The translations under genes and the position numbers were made by a program. Shown in pieces: positions 44,603 to 55,106 of a stretch of 64,000 nucleotides of DNA (position 1 is its first letter; each line of letters begins with the position of its first letter). The stretch spans positions 248,001 through 312,000 of the forward strand of contig JACKNX010000003.1 in the NCBI GenBank assembly GCA_024234635.1, written 5' to 3'. This stretch comes from Pseudomonadales bacterium. Lineage in GTDB: Bacteria > Pseudomonadota > Gammaproteobacteria > Pseudomonadales > Azotimanducaceae. The notes beneath the pieces were generated by a model. The model saw only the letters and a program-made list of their open reading frames with translations, did not search any database and was not told where the DNA came from.

Positions 44603-44793
44603 CGCGCTCCCGGGCACTTATCCCGCAACCGCGTGGGTCCAGCACACCGTGCGGCTACCGGCCGCGCCCTGATCACCCCCCAGGACCGGTGCCCTAACGA
44701 CAGCGAACGGCCGACGGCGGGACGCAGGTCGCCACGTCCGGGCCCATTTCTCTTCCATACTTACCGATCAGCAGCACCAACGGGACGCGCAGC

Positions 44794-46134
44794 GTGGCGG
44801 AAAGCCAGCAACAACCGGGCAATGCATTCAACGGTGGATTGCCTCGCACCACCGCGGAGACGCGCGTGCTGCTGGAATCCATGTGGCCGAACGAAATTGC
44901 GCGCCTGCTGGAGTCAACACCGCCCAAGGTAAGGCGTGTCATCTGGAACCTGGTCGACGAAGACGTCATGAGTCAGGTACTGCAATACCTGCACGACGAT
45001 GTCTCCGCGGAACTGCTGGAAACCATTGACCCGGCGGTGCTTGCCGCCGCAGTGGACGAGCTGGAAACCGACGACTTCGCCGACCTGCTGCAGCAGTTGC
45101 CCCAGGCGATTCTGGATCAGGTACTCGATGCCCTGGACCAGAGCGACCGGCAACGCCTGGAAGCCGTACTGTCCTACCCGGACGATACCGCTGGCGGCAT
45201 CATGAACACCGACACCATCACGGTGCGGCCGCGGCATTCGGCGGACGTGGTGTTGCGCTATCTGCGACTCCGCAAGGATATTCCGGAGACGACCGACGCG
45301 CTCATCGTGGTGAACGACAAGGAAGAGTACGTCGGCATGCTGCCGCTGACCAAGCTGCTGACATCAGACCCTTCCGTCAACGTGCGCGAGATCATGAACG
45401 CCGAAGCGCCTTCCATCCCGGTCGAAATGCCGGATACGGAAGTCGCGCGTCTGTTTTCCGCCCAGGACCTGGTGTCCGCCGCGGTGGTGGGACCCGACGG
45501 CAGGCTGCTCGGTCGTATCACCATCGACGACGTAGTCGACGTCATCATCGAGGAGGCCGATGAAGCCGTGCTCGCCCACGCCGGCCTGGACGCCGAGGAC
45601 GATACATTTGCCTCGGCGAGCCGCACCTTCCCCCGGCGGGCGGTGTGGCTGGGTGTGAACCTGGCCACTGCCTTCCTGGCCTCCGCCGTGATCAACCTTT
45701 TCGAGCACACCATCGAAAAAGTCGTGGCGCTGGCCGTGCTGATGCCCATCGTTGCGAGCATGGGCGGGATCGCTGGCACGCAGACGTTGACCCTGGTGAT
45801 CCGGGGTATCGCGCTCGGCCAGGTCGGGCGCTCCAACCTGGGATTCCTGCTCAACCGGGAGTTCAAGGTGGCTGCCCTGAACGGGCTGTTCTGGGCCATT
45901 CTCGTTGGCATCGCCGCAACACTGGTGTTCGGCGACTACATGCTGGGGGTCGTGCTCGCCACCGCGATGATCGTGAATATCCTGATGGCAGCCTTCGCCG
46001 GCACGCTGTTGCCGGGTTTGCTGCGCCGCTTTGGCATCGACCCCGCCATCGCCGGCGGTGTGGTGCTTACCACGTTCACCGATGTAACGGGGTTCTTCGC
46101 GTTTCTGGGGCTGGCGACCTGGGTATACGGCTGA
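44794..46134 (+). CDS. mgtE: Magnesium transporter MgtE
   Basis: A 446-residue Mg2+ channel: helical N domain (about 20-130), two CBS domains (about 135-255) and five membrane helices (about 285-446). The pore region has MPIVASMGGIAGTQTLTLVIRG. The cytoplasmic domains sense Mg2+. GTG 44794 is the start. It converges on pmbA after 32 bp. No Mg2+ riboswitch was seen upstream. Confidence 0.94.
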   Translation: MAESQQQPGNAFNGGLPRTTAETRVLLESMWPNEIARLLESTPPKVRRVIWNLVDEDVMSQVLQYLHDDVSAELLETIDPAVLAAAVDELETDDFADLLQQLPQAILDQVLDALDQSDRQRLEAVLSYPDDTAGGIMNTDTITVRPRHSADVVLRYLRLRKDIPETTDALIVVNDKEEYVGMLPLTKLLTSDPSVNVREIMNAEAPSIPVEMPDTEVARLFSAQDLVSAAVVGPDGRLLGRITIDDVVDVIIEEADEAVLAHAGLDAEDDTFASASRTFPRRAVWLGVNLATAFLASAVINLFEHTIEKVVALAVLMPIVASMGGIAGTQTLTLVIRGIALGQVGRSNLGFLLNREFKVAALNGLFWAILVGIAATLVFGDYMLGVVLATAMIVNILMAAFAGTLLPGLLRRFGIDPAIAGGVVLTTFTDVTGFFAFLGLATWVYG

Positions 46135-46166
46135 GCTCTGACGCGCTTTGGTACCGACGCCCTTTG

Positions 46167-47504
46167 TCAGCCCGCGCCGGCAACCGTCATGGATCCAATC
46201 AGCATGGTGGGCGTGTGGATGTTGCCGCGTCTGTCGGGGTCATCGCCGATGGCGCTGATGCCAAGCAACATGTCCTGCATGTTCGACGCCACGGTCACTT
46301 CGTCAACTGGATAGGCGATCTCGCCGTTTTCCACCCAGAATCCCGACGCACCGCGGGAGTAGTCCCCGGTCACCATGTTGACACCCTGGCCCATGCACTC
46401 CGTCACCAGAAGCCCGCGGTTCATGGCGCGAAGGAGCTCATTCACGGGCGTCACAGGCCCGAGTATCTCCACATTGTGCACGCCACCTGCGTTGCCCGTG
46501 GTGGGCATCTTCAGGCGTCGACCTGAATAAACGGAAAGCGCATAGCTTGCGACCATTCCGGCATCCACGAACCGGTTTTCCCGCGTTGCCACGCCGTCAC
46601 CATCAAAAGCCGCACTGCCCAGCGCGCCTCTGCGATGCGGGAACTCGACGACGCTGAACCGTTCCGGCATCACTTGCTTGCCAAGCGAATCGAGCAGGAA
46701 GCTGGCTTTTCTGTACAGGGCCCCGCCGGAAAGAGCGCCGAGGAGACTGGAGACCAGGCCACTCGATACGTCGGGTGAATACGCCACGGGGAAGGTTCCC
46801 GTCGGCGCCTTGCGCGGCGACAATCGACGCAGCACCCGCTGCGTCGCCCGTTCTCCGACCGTACGCGCCGCTTCCAGTTCATCCAGCCGGCGCGTGACCG
46901 CATACCAGTAGTCGCGCTGCATGGCCCCACCGGCGTCCTGGCCGATCATCACGCAGGAAAGGCCATATCGGGTTCCCGTGTGTGAGCCCAGGAAACCATT
47001 GGAATTTGCATACATCCTGAGCGCGGTATGCGAACTGAAAGACGCGCCATCGGAACGCAGGTTGTCACCCGCGCCAGCCAGCGCGCCAGCCTCACATTCC
47101 AGCGCCAGACTTCGCGCGGTATCGGTATCTACGGTACTCGGGTGATAGAGATCGAGATCCGGAAAGTTGTGGGCGAGCAACCCCGGCTCCGCAATGCCGG
47201 CAAATTCGTCCGCCTCGGTATAACGGGCGATGTCACACGCCGCCCGTACCGTGGAGACAATGGCGTCTTCGCTGCTGTCGGACGTGGAAGCCGTGCCCTT
47301 GCGCTGACCGAAGTACACCGTGATACCGAATCCACGATCCTGATTGAACTCCACGGTCTCCACGTCACGATTGCGCACGCTCACCGACAGGCCGATGTCG
47401 TGGCTGGCGCTGACTTCCGCTGCCGTGGCGCCACACTTTGCCGCTTCCGCAAGAATGCGTGCGGTGAACCCTTCGAGCTCCGCCCGCTTTTCGCTAATAT
47501 CCAT
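46167..47504 (-). CDS. pmbA: Metalloprotease-family protein PmbA/TldE
   Basis: A 445-residue TldE subunit. It pairs with TldD to form a peptide-degrading protease. It has conserved PTGTFPVAYSPDVSSGLVSSLLGAL and GDYSRGASGFWVENGEIAYPV but no HExxxH zinc site, as expected of the non-catalytic partner. The tldD gene lies 0.7 kb away. It is divergent from darP by 23 bp. Confidence 0.95.
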   Translation of the reverse strand: MDISEKRAELEGFTARILAEAAKCGATAAEVSASHDIGLSVSVRNRDVETVEFNQDRGFGITVYFGQRKGTASTSDSSEDAIVSTVRAACDIARYTEADEFAGIAEPGLLAHNFPDLDLYHPSTVDTDTARSLALECEAGALAGAGDNLRSDGASFSSHTALRMYANSNGFLGSHTGTRYGLSCVMIGQDAGGAMQRDYWYAVTRRLDELEAARTVGERATQRVLRRLSPRKAPTGTFPVAYSPDVSSGLVSSLLGALSGGALYRKASFLLDSLGKQVMPERFSVVEFPHRRGALGSAAFDGDGVATRENRFVDAGMVASYALSVYSGRRLKMPTTGNAGGVHNVEILGPVTPVNELLRAMNRGLLVTECMGQGVNMVTGDYSRGASGFWVENGEIAYPVDEVTVASNMQDMLLGISAIGDDPDRRGNIHTPTMLIGSMTVAGAG

Positions 47505-47527
47505 TGCTACCCACTTCTCTGCTGCTC

Positions 47528-48049
47528 ATGACCGCCACCGAAGACCTGTCGCCCGATAACGAAGAATCCCGCTCATCCCGCAAACGCCGGGCGCATGCCA
47601 CCACAGACTTCGGACTGGAGCTCACCCACCTGAACCGGGATCAGCTGCTTGCACTGGCGCTGCCCGAGGAGCTGCTGGAGGCGGTTACCGACTACCAGCG
47701 ATTCACCAGTCACGGCGCCCGTCGCCGGCAGATGCTGCTGATAGGCAAGCTGCTTCGCGGCGAAGATGAAGCGGCCATTCGTGCACGCGTGGCGCACCTT
47801 GCGCGAGATGACGCCCAGGCAATATACGAACACCACCAGGCCGAACGATGGCGCGACAGACTGCTGCACGACGAGGGTGCCCTGACGGAATACCTTCAAG
47901 CCCACCCCGACACCGACCGCGACATGCTCTCGACCCTGCTTCGCCGTATCCATGCCGGTAGCGACAGCACCCAGCTTCGCGGCGCCAAACGCGCACTCTT
48001 CCGCTTCCTGCGCGACAACGCGGCCAACACCGTCACGCCCTCCACCTGA
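47528..48049 (+). CDS. darP: Ribosome-associated protein DarP (YjgA)
   Basis: A 173-residue DUF615 protein. It begins with a charged region and has LTHLNRDQLLALALPEELLEAV and TSHGARRRQMLLIGKLLR. DarP acts in late 50S subunit assembly. ATG 47528 is chosen; the upstream frame would run into pmbA. Placement next to pmbA is usual. Confidence 0.93.
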   Translation: MTATEDLSPDNEESRSSRKRRAHATTDFGLELTHLNRDQLLALALPEELLEAVTDYQRFTSHGARRRQMLLIGKLLRGEDEAAIRARVAHLARDDAQAIYEHHQAERWRDRLLHDEGALTEYLQAHPDTDRDMLSTLLRRIHAGSDSTQLRGAKRALFRFLRDNAANTVTPST

Positions 48050-48085
48050 AGAGCCATCGGCAGCTGGCCACACTGCGATTGCCAG

Positions 48086-48124
48086 CGCTGTCGCGCATGG
48101 AACTCCGTTCCATGCGCGACAGCG
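48086..48124. repeat. Perfect 18-bp palindrome with 3-nt loop
   Basis: CGCTGTCGCGCATGGAAC (48086-48103) and its exact complement (48107-48124) flank TCC, and AAAAAATAA follows. It lies between convergent darP and tldD. The A-run is on the plus strand after the stem, the wrong side for a standard terminator on that strand; on the minus strand the U-run would come before the hairpin. It is still the strongest hairpin in the window. Confidence 0.85.
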
Positions 48125-48202
48125 AAAAAATAACCGGGTATGCCAGCCGGCGAAGCCGACGACAGCTGATACCAGTCCAGCGGGGACTTCTTCAGCATCC
48201 TG

Positions 48203-49654
48203 TCAGGCCTTCGTGCCACCGACATTGACCTCATCGATCTTCAGGGTGGGCTGACCGACGCCAACGGGAACCGACTGGCCATCCTTGCCGCACACGCCAA
48301 CCCCCTTGTCCAGCATGAGGTCATTGCCAACCATGGAAATACGACGCATCACCTCCGGGCCGTTTCCAATGAGCGTGGCGCCGCGAACGGGCTCCGTCAC
48401 TCTGCCCTTTTCGATGAGGTACGCCTCCGTCGCGGAAAACACGAACTGACCCGACGTGATATCCACCTGCCCACCACCGAAGTTGACGGCGTACACGCCT
48501 TTCTCAACCGAGGCAATGATTGCGCCCGGATCGTGTTCGCCCGCGCGCATGAAGGTATTCGTCATGCGAGGCATTGGCAGATGCGCATAGGACTGCCGTC
48601 GTCCGTTGCCAGTGGGGGCCACGCCCATGAGGCGGGCGTTTTGCTTGTCCTGCAGATAACCCTTCAGCACCCCAGCTTCGATGAGCACCGTCTCGCCGGT
48701 GGGCGTACCCTCATCATCGACGGTGAGTGAGCCACGTCGATTGGGAATGGACCCATCATCTACAACGGTACACAACGGCGACGCAACAAGCTCACCCACC
48801 CGATTGCTGAACGTGGACGTACCCTTGCGGTTGAAGTCACCCTCCAGGCCGTGGCCCACCGCCTCGTGGAGCAGTACCGCCGGCCACCCGGGTCCAAGTA
48901 CTACCGTCATGGGACCGGCAGGTGCTGGCAACGCATCCAGGTTGACCAGTGCCATGCGTACCGCCTCTCGGGCGTGGTAGTCACCCTGTTCAACAACTTC
49001 CGCCAGCGAAAACCGGCCACCGCCTCCCGATGCGCCACGTTCCCGCCGGCCATTGCTGTCGACGATGACGGAAATGTCCAGACGCACAAGGGGGCGCCGG
49101 TCAGCGACGCACGTACCATCCGTCGCCAGCACCAGCACCGACTCATAGCTGGCCGCCAGGCGCACGGTCACCTCGGATACCCGCTTGTCCAGACTGCGGG
49201 CCAGCGCATCGAGTTCCCGCAACAAGGCAACCTTGCGCGCCTCGGAGAGCCCCGGAATGGGATCCAGCCCCGAATAGAGCGGTGGCACATCCACCCGGCT
49301 GGCGGCGCGAACCACGCCCGAGCCGCCACTGTCGGCGATACCGCGCGCTGCTCGGATAGCGGCCAGGAGGCCGTCCCGGTTGACGTCTTCCGCATAGGCG
49401 AAACCGGTTTTTTCACCGGTAACCGCACGCACGCCCACACCTCTGTCCACGGAGAACGAGCCGTCCTTCACCAGCCGATCCTCCAGCGACCAGGCTTCCA
49501 TGCGCTGCTGCTGGAAGTAGAGTTCGCCCAGATCGATGCGATGGCTTGCCAGTTCGCCGAGCAACGCCTGCGTACCGCCCAGATCCAGCCCGGCGGGACT
49601 CAGCAGTTCATCGGCCACTTCATTCAGCACTGTCGTCGTCACCTCTCTCGTCAT
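48203..49654 (-). CDS. tldD: Metalloprotease TldD
   Basis: A 483-residue zinc protease subunit. HEAVGHGLE (near residue 268) is the metal site; FSVDRGVGVRAVTGEKTGFAY and GGGQVDITSGQFVFSATEAYL are conserved. With PmbA it degrades unfolded peptides and matures some modified peptides. Its ATG overlaps the yhdP stop as ATGA; Pseudomonas has a nitrilase gene between them. Confidence 0.96.
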   Translation of the reverse strand: MTREVTTTVLNEVADELLSPAGLDLGGTQALLGELASHRIDLGELYFQQQRMEAWSLEDRLVKDGSFSVDRGVGVRAVTGEKTGFAYAEDVNRDGLLAAIRAARGIADSGGSGVVRAASRVDVPPLYSGLDPIPGLSEARKVALLRELDALARSLDKRVSEVTVRLAASYESVLVLATDGTCVADRRPLVRLDISVIVDSNGRRERGASGGGGRFSLAEVVEQGDYHAREAVRMALVNLDALPAPAGPMTVVLGPGWPAVLLHEAVGHGLEGDFNRKGTSTFSNRVGELVASPLCTVVDDGSIPNRRGSLTVDDEGTPTGETVLIEAGVLKGYLQDKQNARLMGVAPTGNGRRQSYAHLPMPRMTNTFMRAGEHDPGAIIASVEKGVYAVNFGGGQVDITSGQFVFSATEAYLIEKGRVTEPVRGATLIGNGPEVMRRISMVGNDLMLDKGVGVCGKDGQSVPVGVGQPTLKIDEVNVGGTKA

Positions 49655-52600
49655 CCTCTTGGTATCGCCACCGGTCCGTCTTTCATCACCCCGTCGTCCG
49701 CTGCCGCCTCAGCGGGGGCTGACGTCTGCTCAGCAGGCGGTGCGCTGGCGGCGTTCTTGCCCGATACCTTGTTGGCAAACAATTCCACAAAACGCACATC
49801 GGGCTCATCGAGCGTCCCCTGCACGCGATACTTCGCGCTGGAAACCTGCTCCAGCGGCTTGCGCAACACGCGCTCGCCTACCAGTACGCCAAGACCCGCC
49901 AGGGGGTTGGCCAGCGCGATATAGACACCATACCACGGCAGGTTCTTGCTCACCGGCAATGTCACCACAAGCTCGTTGTCCAGCTTACCCGTGTGCAGGT
50001 TCACTTCACCACCCAGCCGAAAGTCGCTGGAGGTGGAGCGCACTTCCATGGGCTGCGCGAAGGTCAGAATGCCATCGTCCAGCACCATGGACGCCTTGAG
50101 GGTCTCGAAACCAACCCCTTTGCCAATGACGTCCGAAAAATTGAAGTTCAATCGCTTGAGAATGGCACTGAAACTGAACAGGCTCATGATTCGCATAGCA
50201 CCGCTGCCGCTTTGCACCTCCAGCAATCGACCGTTGCTGGCCGCAAAATCCAGATTGCCGGCCATACCGGCCACGCTGACATTGAGCGGACTACCAGACC
50301 AGTGCACGTCTGCCTTCAGCGTCGCACTTTCACTGGCAATGCTGGGCTCGTAGTTCCACTGCGGCAGCACGGTCGACAGATCCGCCATGTCCAGCTCGCC
50401 ATGGAAAGAAGTCATGTCTTCCCCGGCAAACCACAACATCGGCTCGTCGGTGCGTATGGTCATGCCGCGACTTTCGGCCTCGATGATGTTAACCGCCAGG
50501 ACGTCTGCTGACGGCTTACGCAGATTGAAACGCCAACGGCCATAGTCGCTGTCGCCGAGGAACACGCTCTCGAGCGTTACATCGGCTTCGGGAATATCGG
50601 CGACAAGCGATTCGTTGAGGGGGTCCGCATCCTCGGGTGGACCTTGTAACGGCGGGGAGACTGGCACCTGGATCGCCTCACCGGAAGCTGCTGTCCCGGC
50701 GACCGGTGTTTGCGCAGGACGTTCGTCGGCAGCAAAGCGCAGACGACTGAGCCGCACTTCGATCGGTGCCGAATCCGGAACCCGCACGCTGCCGGTGACA
50801 TCGTCCGCCAGAAAATCGAAGCGCACGCCGCCCGGTTCCGGCGCAGCATCCATGAGCACATCCGCAAAAACAAGATCACCAACAGATGCCTTGCCGATGC
50901 GTACATCGTCGACGCGCCAGTTGTCGAACGGCTCACCACCGCCGCTCAGCGCACGAATGCCATCGCTCGTGAACAGCGCCGTCCACGCCGTCAGCGAAGC
51001 TTCCGGCAGGTGCCCGCCGATTCTGACCACATCCTCCGCAAGATCGATCATCGGAGGCTCGACCGACAGGCCGATTGCACCCCGCAAGGGCCGCTCTTTC
51101 AGGTGCATCCAGCCCTGCACGTCGCGGTACTGAAACGTCAGCGTGGTGTAGTCGCTCAGCAGCTGAAGGTTGACGGTGGTCGGCGTGCTGTCCGCTGCCT
51201 CGCGCCCGAGCATTCCCGGCAGATACAGCGTCGTCCCCGCAAGGTCGGAACTGACCTGGATCTCGGTGGGGAGGCTGCCTTCCAGACCGATACCAACACT
51301 GGCTTCATACGTCAGCGCGCCCTCGATGAAACCGGGATCGGGCAAACCGGCGATGCTGAGCGCCCGCTCGTAGGGCACCCCCCCACGGGCGCGGAACCAG
51401 AGCCTCGGCCCGTCCGGCTGGATGTCGACCTGAACATCTTCATCGAACAGTTTTCCCGTCAATCCCACTGCACGGACATCGTGTGGCGTGGCGTAAGCAA
51501 CCTCGCCCTGCAGATTGGTGAAGGACAGCCGCAGATCCGGAAGTTCGAGACTTGCGCCCTTCAGACGGGCATTGAGATCGGCGGTCGCCTTGCGCGGCGT
51601 TGCTTCGTCGGTCTGCCGCAATGGAATCCATACGGATCCGCTTACCCGTACGGGACCGGCCAACACCCACTCCGGGCGAAGGAAGGGTGCCTGCTCACGC
51701 AGAGGTGAGTGGCGTACGAAATCGAGCAATCCCGCACCATCACCTTCCGCCATCACACTGAGCCTGATCTCGCCGCCGTGATCGAGCACGGCGACCTCGC
51801 TGCCGGCAAGGCTGACGCTTTCGCCCTGGCCGGCGGAGGCGGTAAAGAAGACATCGGTGCCCTTGACCGCCAGCGCACCGCCCACTCCGGCGAGTACAGG
51901 CCAATCGGGATGGTAGGCCAGTTCGGCGCCTTCGACGTCGGCCCGCAGCTCAACCCGACGCGCATGTTCGACGCCAGCTGCCCTGGTCTGTCCCTGATAG
52001 GCAAACGTCACCGGACCGACGCGGCCCGCACGAGGGGCGTCCTGCAGCCAGTGCAGCAACCCTTCCCCCAGGTTGTTGGGGACAAAGCCCAGCGCCTGTT
52101 CAACCGTGGCACCGGAGGCGTCAATCAGGAGCGTCAGCTGCCGGCGTTCACTCTCGACCGAATTGGCAATGCTGAAACCACCTATCGCCTGCTGGCCAAA
52201 CACGGTCGCGGACAGCCCTGTGCCGAACACCGCGGAATAACCGGGGCGAAACCACAGAACAACCGAGCCACTGGCCTGCGTGAGGTCCCAGCCGCGCGGA
52301 AACAGCTCCGGGAAGGCGAGGTGAACGGAGGGTTCTTCCAACGTGAAGCGCACGGCGCGAGTGTCACCAACCACCCGCACACCAGCGTGCCGGACCCTGG
52401 GCACGCCGTTGAAGGATTCGACGCTGCCGTCGCGCAGCCGCGCGCCATAGCCAAGTCGCCATCCTTCGTTCTCGCTGTCCGGCGCCGCAACGCGGAGCCA
52501 CAAATCCTGCAACGACCCGCCACCACCCAGACCGGCAAACCACCGGCCCACCTTTTCCACCGGCGCGGTAACAGCCTCGGCGAAGCGCATCACAGGGGCG

Positions 52601-53538
52601 ACTTCCAGGGCATTCCCGCGCGCTGTGAGCACGCCGTCCCGATACCGCACATCAAGACCATCGAGCGGCAACCGATTCTGCCCTGATTGAAGGCGCAGAC
52701 CGCCAACCATGCCGATGTCACGGTCACGCGACCACACATCAAAAGTGCCATCAGCCGCCACCGGCACACTACCGCCCCACGCAAAGCTGACCGCCGCCGT
52801 CGACAGCCTGCCGAAACCTTCACCGCGCTCATGACGCCAGTCGGCCGCGACGGTTCCCAGTCGCACTTCGCCACGCGGCAACAAAGGCTCGCCGATAGCA
52901 AAATCGTGCACGCGTACCTGCACCGCATACTCCTGCTCACGCAGCAGCGGTATGGCATCGAGTCGTCCTGCTTCCACACGGATGGCGCAGGTTGCGCATT
53001 GGCCGTTTACGACCCGTGCGAAGAGTCGATGCCGTCCGCCGCGATTCGCCACCCGAACCGATGCGGCGAGGGCCAGCGTCTGCGCGCCACGGAATTCCAG
53101 GTCGAGGTCCAGCGCAATGTCATCGCTGTGTTCCAGCAGACCGGTAACGTCGAAGCGACTTTCACTGGCACGGCGCATACCGGCCAGCCACCAGCCGCGA
53201 TCGGTTTTTTCGAAGGCGATGCGTCCCGATGGCAGCAGCGCCCGCCGCAGCACCAGTTCACTGCGTAGTGCAGACTCGATCAGGTCAGGCTGCAACACCA
53301 AGCCACTGATCTCGCCGGCCGGCAAAATCAATCGATCCACGCGGACCACCGGATTGAGCAGGGACCATCCGCCGCGCAATCCCTCAACGCGAATCTGCTG
53401 AGGCCGCAGCAGCGCGTTGATTCGCGGTTCCAGATCGTCGAGAAAGTGCATGAACACCCGGCCGCTGACCTGTACGACAGCCAGCAGGATCAGCAGAAAG
53501 TTGGCAAGAAACAGCAGCCAGCGCGCGATTGGGTGCAT
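49651..53538 (-). CDS. yhdP: AsmA-like envelope protein YhdP (DUF3971)
   Basis: A 1295-residue protein with one N-terminal membrane helix (about 5-28) and a very long beta-rich periplasmic part, ending in a low-complexity tail rich in Ala and Pro. Together with TamB and YdbH it moves phospholipid to the outer membrane in E. coli. ATG 53538 (MHPIARWLLFLANFL) lies 14 bp after the rng stop. Confidence 0.93.
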   Translation of the reverse strand: MHPIARWLLFLANFLLILLAVVQVSGRVFMHFLDDLEPRINALLRPQQIRVEGLRGGWSLLNPVVRVDRLILPAGEISGLVLQPDLIESALRSELVLRRALLPSGRIAFEKTDRGWWLAGMRRASESRFDVTGLLEHSDDIALDLDLEFRGAQTLALAASVRVANRGGRHRLFARVVNGQCATCAIRVEAGRLDAIPLLREQEYAVQVRVHDFAIGEPLLPRGEVRLGTVAADWRHERGEGFGRLSTAAVSFAWGGSVPVAADGTFDVWSRDRDIGMVGGLRLQSGQNRLPLDGLDVRYRDGVLTARGNALEVAPVMRFAEAVTAPVEKVGRWFAGLGGGGSLQDLWLRVAAPDSENEGWRLGYGARLRDGSVESFNGVPRVRHAGVRVVGDTRAVRFTLEEPSVHLAFPELFPRGWDLTQASGSVVLWFRPGYSAVFGTGLSATVFGQQAIGGFSIANSVESERRQLTLLIDASGATVEQALGFVPNNLGEGLLHWLQDAPRAGRVGPVTFAYQGQTRAAGVEHARRVELRADVEGAELAYHPDWPVLAGVGGALAVKGTDVFFTASAGQGESVSLAGSEVAVLDHGGEIRLSVMAEGDGAGLLDFVRHSPLREQAPFLRPEWVLAGPVRVSGSVWIPLRQTDEATPRKATADLNARLKGASLELPDLRLSFTNLQGEVAYATPHDVRAVGLTGKLFDEDVQVDIQPDGPRLWFRARGGVPYERALSIAGLPDPGFIEGALTYEASVGIGLEGSLPTEIQVSSDLAGTTLYLPGMLGREAADSTPTTVNLQLLSDYTTLTFQYRDVQGWMHLKERPLRGAIGLSVEPPMIDLAEDVVRIGGHLPEASLTAWTALFTSDGIRALSGGGEPFDNWRVDDVRIGKASVGDLVFADVLMDAAPEPGGVRFDFLADDVTGSVRVPDSAPIEVRLSRLRFAADERPAQTPVAGTAASGEAIQVPVSPPLQGPPEDADPLNESLVADIPEADVTLESVFLGDSDYGRWRFNLRKPSADVLAVNIIEAESRGMTIRTDEPMLWFAGEDMTSFHGELDMADLSTVLPQWNYEPSIASESATLKADVHWSGSPLNVSVAGMAGNLDFAASNGRLLEVQSGSGAMRIMSLFSFSAILKRLNFNFSDVIGKGVGFETLKASMVLDDGILTFAQPMEVRSTSSDFRLGGEVNLHTGKLDNELVVTLPVSKNLPWYGVYIALANPLAGLGVLVGERVLRKPLEQVSSAKYRVQGTLDEPDVRFVELFANKVSGKNAASAPPAEQTSAPAEAAADDGVMKDGPVAIPRG

Positions 53539-53552
53539 CGAACCGCCTGCGC

Positions 53553-55106
53553 TCAAGGCGGCAACTGCTCCACCGGCACGCAGACGAGATCGAACTGTGC
53601 GGTGGAATAACAAGGTTCCACCTGCAACCGCACGTGGCGTTGGATTTCACTGGCCAGCAGCGAAAGGAGCGGCGCATCCTCGTCGAGCAGCCTGTCTATG
53701 ACCGGCTGACCTGCGCGCACCAGGTATTCGTTGACCACACCGGTAACACAGGCCTGCCTGGCGTGATAAAGAATACTGCGCAGTATCTCGATACAGGCTG
53801 ATTCGGCGGACTTCGTGCGCCCCGTGCCGCCACAGCTGCCGCATCGCTCGCTGACCTGTTGCAGAAGCGATTCACGCGTACGCTTGCGACTCATCTGCAC
53901 CAGACCAAAAGCCGAATATCCATCGATGCGAATGCGGGCAGCATCACCCTCGCAGGCCTTTTCCAGGGCCCGGAGCACCTGCCGTCTGTGTTCCCCGTCC
54001 ACCATGTCAATGAAGTCGATGACGATGATGCCGCCCAGATTGCGCAGCCGCAGGTGTCGCGGGATCGCCTGTGCCGCTTCGAGGTTGGCGCGGAAAACGG
54101 TCTCTTCAAGCGTGCGTGACCCGAGAAAGCCACCCGTATTGACGTCGATGGTTACCATCGCTTCGGTCTGTTCCACAACCAGGTACCCACCGGAACGCAG
54201 CGGCACGCGAGGCTCGAGCGCCCGACGTATTTCGTCTTCAATGCCGTAGCGCTCGAACAGCGGGCGGGACTCCGCGTGCCGGTGTACCCGCTCCGAGTAC
54301 TCCGGAAGAAATTCGTCGACAAATCGTCGAACGCGCTCATAGGTATCCGGCTCATCGATCGTGATGAGTTCCACGTCCGGCAGGACCATGTCACGCATGA
54401 CGCGAATGTGAATCGGCAGATCCTCGTAAACCAGCGCCGGACAGCCGACTTCCCGACGACGCGCCCAGAGTTTTTCCCACAGGCGCGCCAGGTACAGGAT
54501 GTCCGAGGCCACCACGTCGCGCGATGCCCCTTCGGCAACCGTGCGGGCGATCAGTCCCATGCCGATGCCGTGTTCCTGACGCACAGTCTCCATCGCGGTA
54601 CGCAGTCGAGCACGCTCTTCGACGTCATCGATGCGCTGGGAAATGCCAACGTGCGTATCGAACGGCATCAGCACGGCATATCGCGAAGCGAGAGCGATAT
54701 CGGTGGTGAGCCGTGCCCCCTTGGTCGAAATCGGGTCTTTGCTGATCTGCACCAGAAGTTGCTGTCCTTCGTGCAGCAGTTCCCGGATGTCGACCTCGCC
54801 CTCCTGGTTCGCCTTCTGCGTGCTCGCCGGCCCGGTCTCATGGTCCACGTATTCGGCGCCGCGGGAGACTTTGTCGGCACGCGCAGTGACATCCCGCACG
54901 TGCAGAAATCCGGGACGATCGAGACCGATGTTGACGAACGCCGCCTGCATGCCGGGAATGATGCGTTCGATCCTGCCCAGATACACATTGCCGGTGAGAC
55001 TGCCGCCACTGGCGCGCGCGATCTGCACGTCGGTCAACAAACCGTCGAGAACGAGCGCAACGCGCGTCTCGAACGGTGTGACGTTGATCAGAAGTTCAGA
55101 TTTCAT
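53553..55106 (-). CDS. rng: Ribonuclease G
   Basis: A 517-residue RNase E/G-family enzyme: S1 domain (about 35-120), catalytic core with magnesium-binding TIDVNTGGF and IVIDFIDM, and the zinc-link CGSCGGTG near 405. It processes 16S rRNA 5' ends and some mRNAs. The long RNase E scaffold is absent. It overlaps maf by 11 bp. Confidence 0.96.
   Translation of the reverse strand: MKSELLINVTPFETRVALVLDGLLTDVQIARASGGSLTGNVYLGRIERIIPGMQAAFVNIGLDRPGFLHVRDVTARADKVSRGAEYVDHETGPASTQKANQEGEVDIRELLHEGQQLLVQISKDPISTKGARLTTDIALASRYAVLMPFDTHVGISQRIDDVEERARLRTAMETVRQEHGIGMGLIARTVAEGASRDVVASDILYLARLWEKLWARRREVGCPALVYEDLPIHIRVMRDMVLPDVELITIDEPDTYERVRRFVDEFLPEYSERVHRHAESRPLFERYGIEDEIRRALEPRVPLRSGGYLVVEQTEAMVTIDVNTGGFLGSRTLEETVFRANLEAAQAIPRHLRLRNLGGIIVIDFIDMVDGEHRRQVLRALEKACEGDAARIRIDGYSAFGLVQMSRKRTRESLLQQVSERCGSCGGTGRTKSAESACIEILRSILYHARQACVTGVVNEYLVRAGQPVIDRLLDEDAPLLSLLASEIQRHVRLQVEPCYSTAQFDLVCVPVEQLPP

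Noticed and set aside
44603..44793. Possible magnesium riboswitch before mgtE
   Set aside because: No M-box-like conserved core could be recognised in the 191-bp gap.
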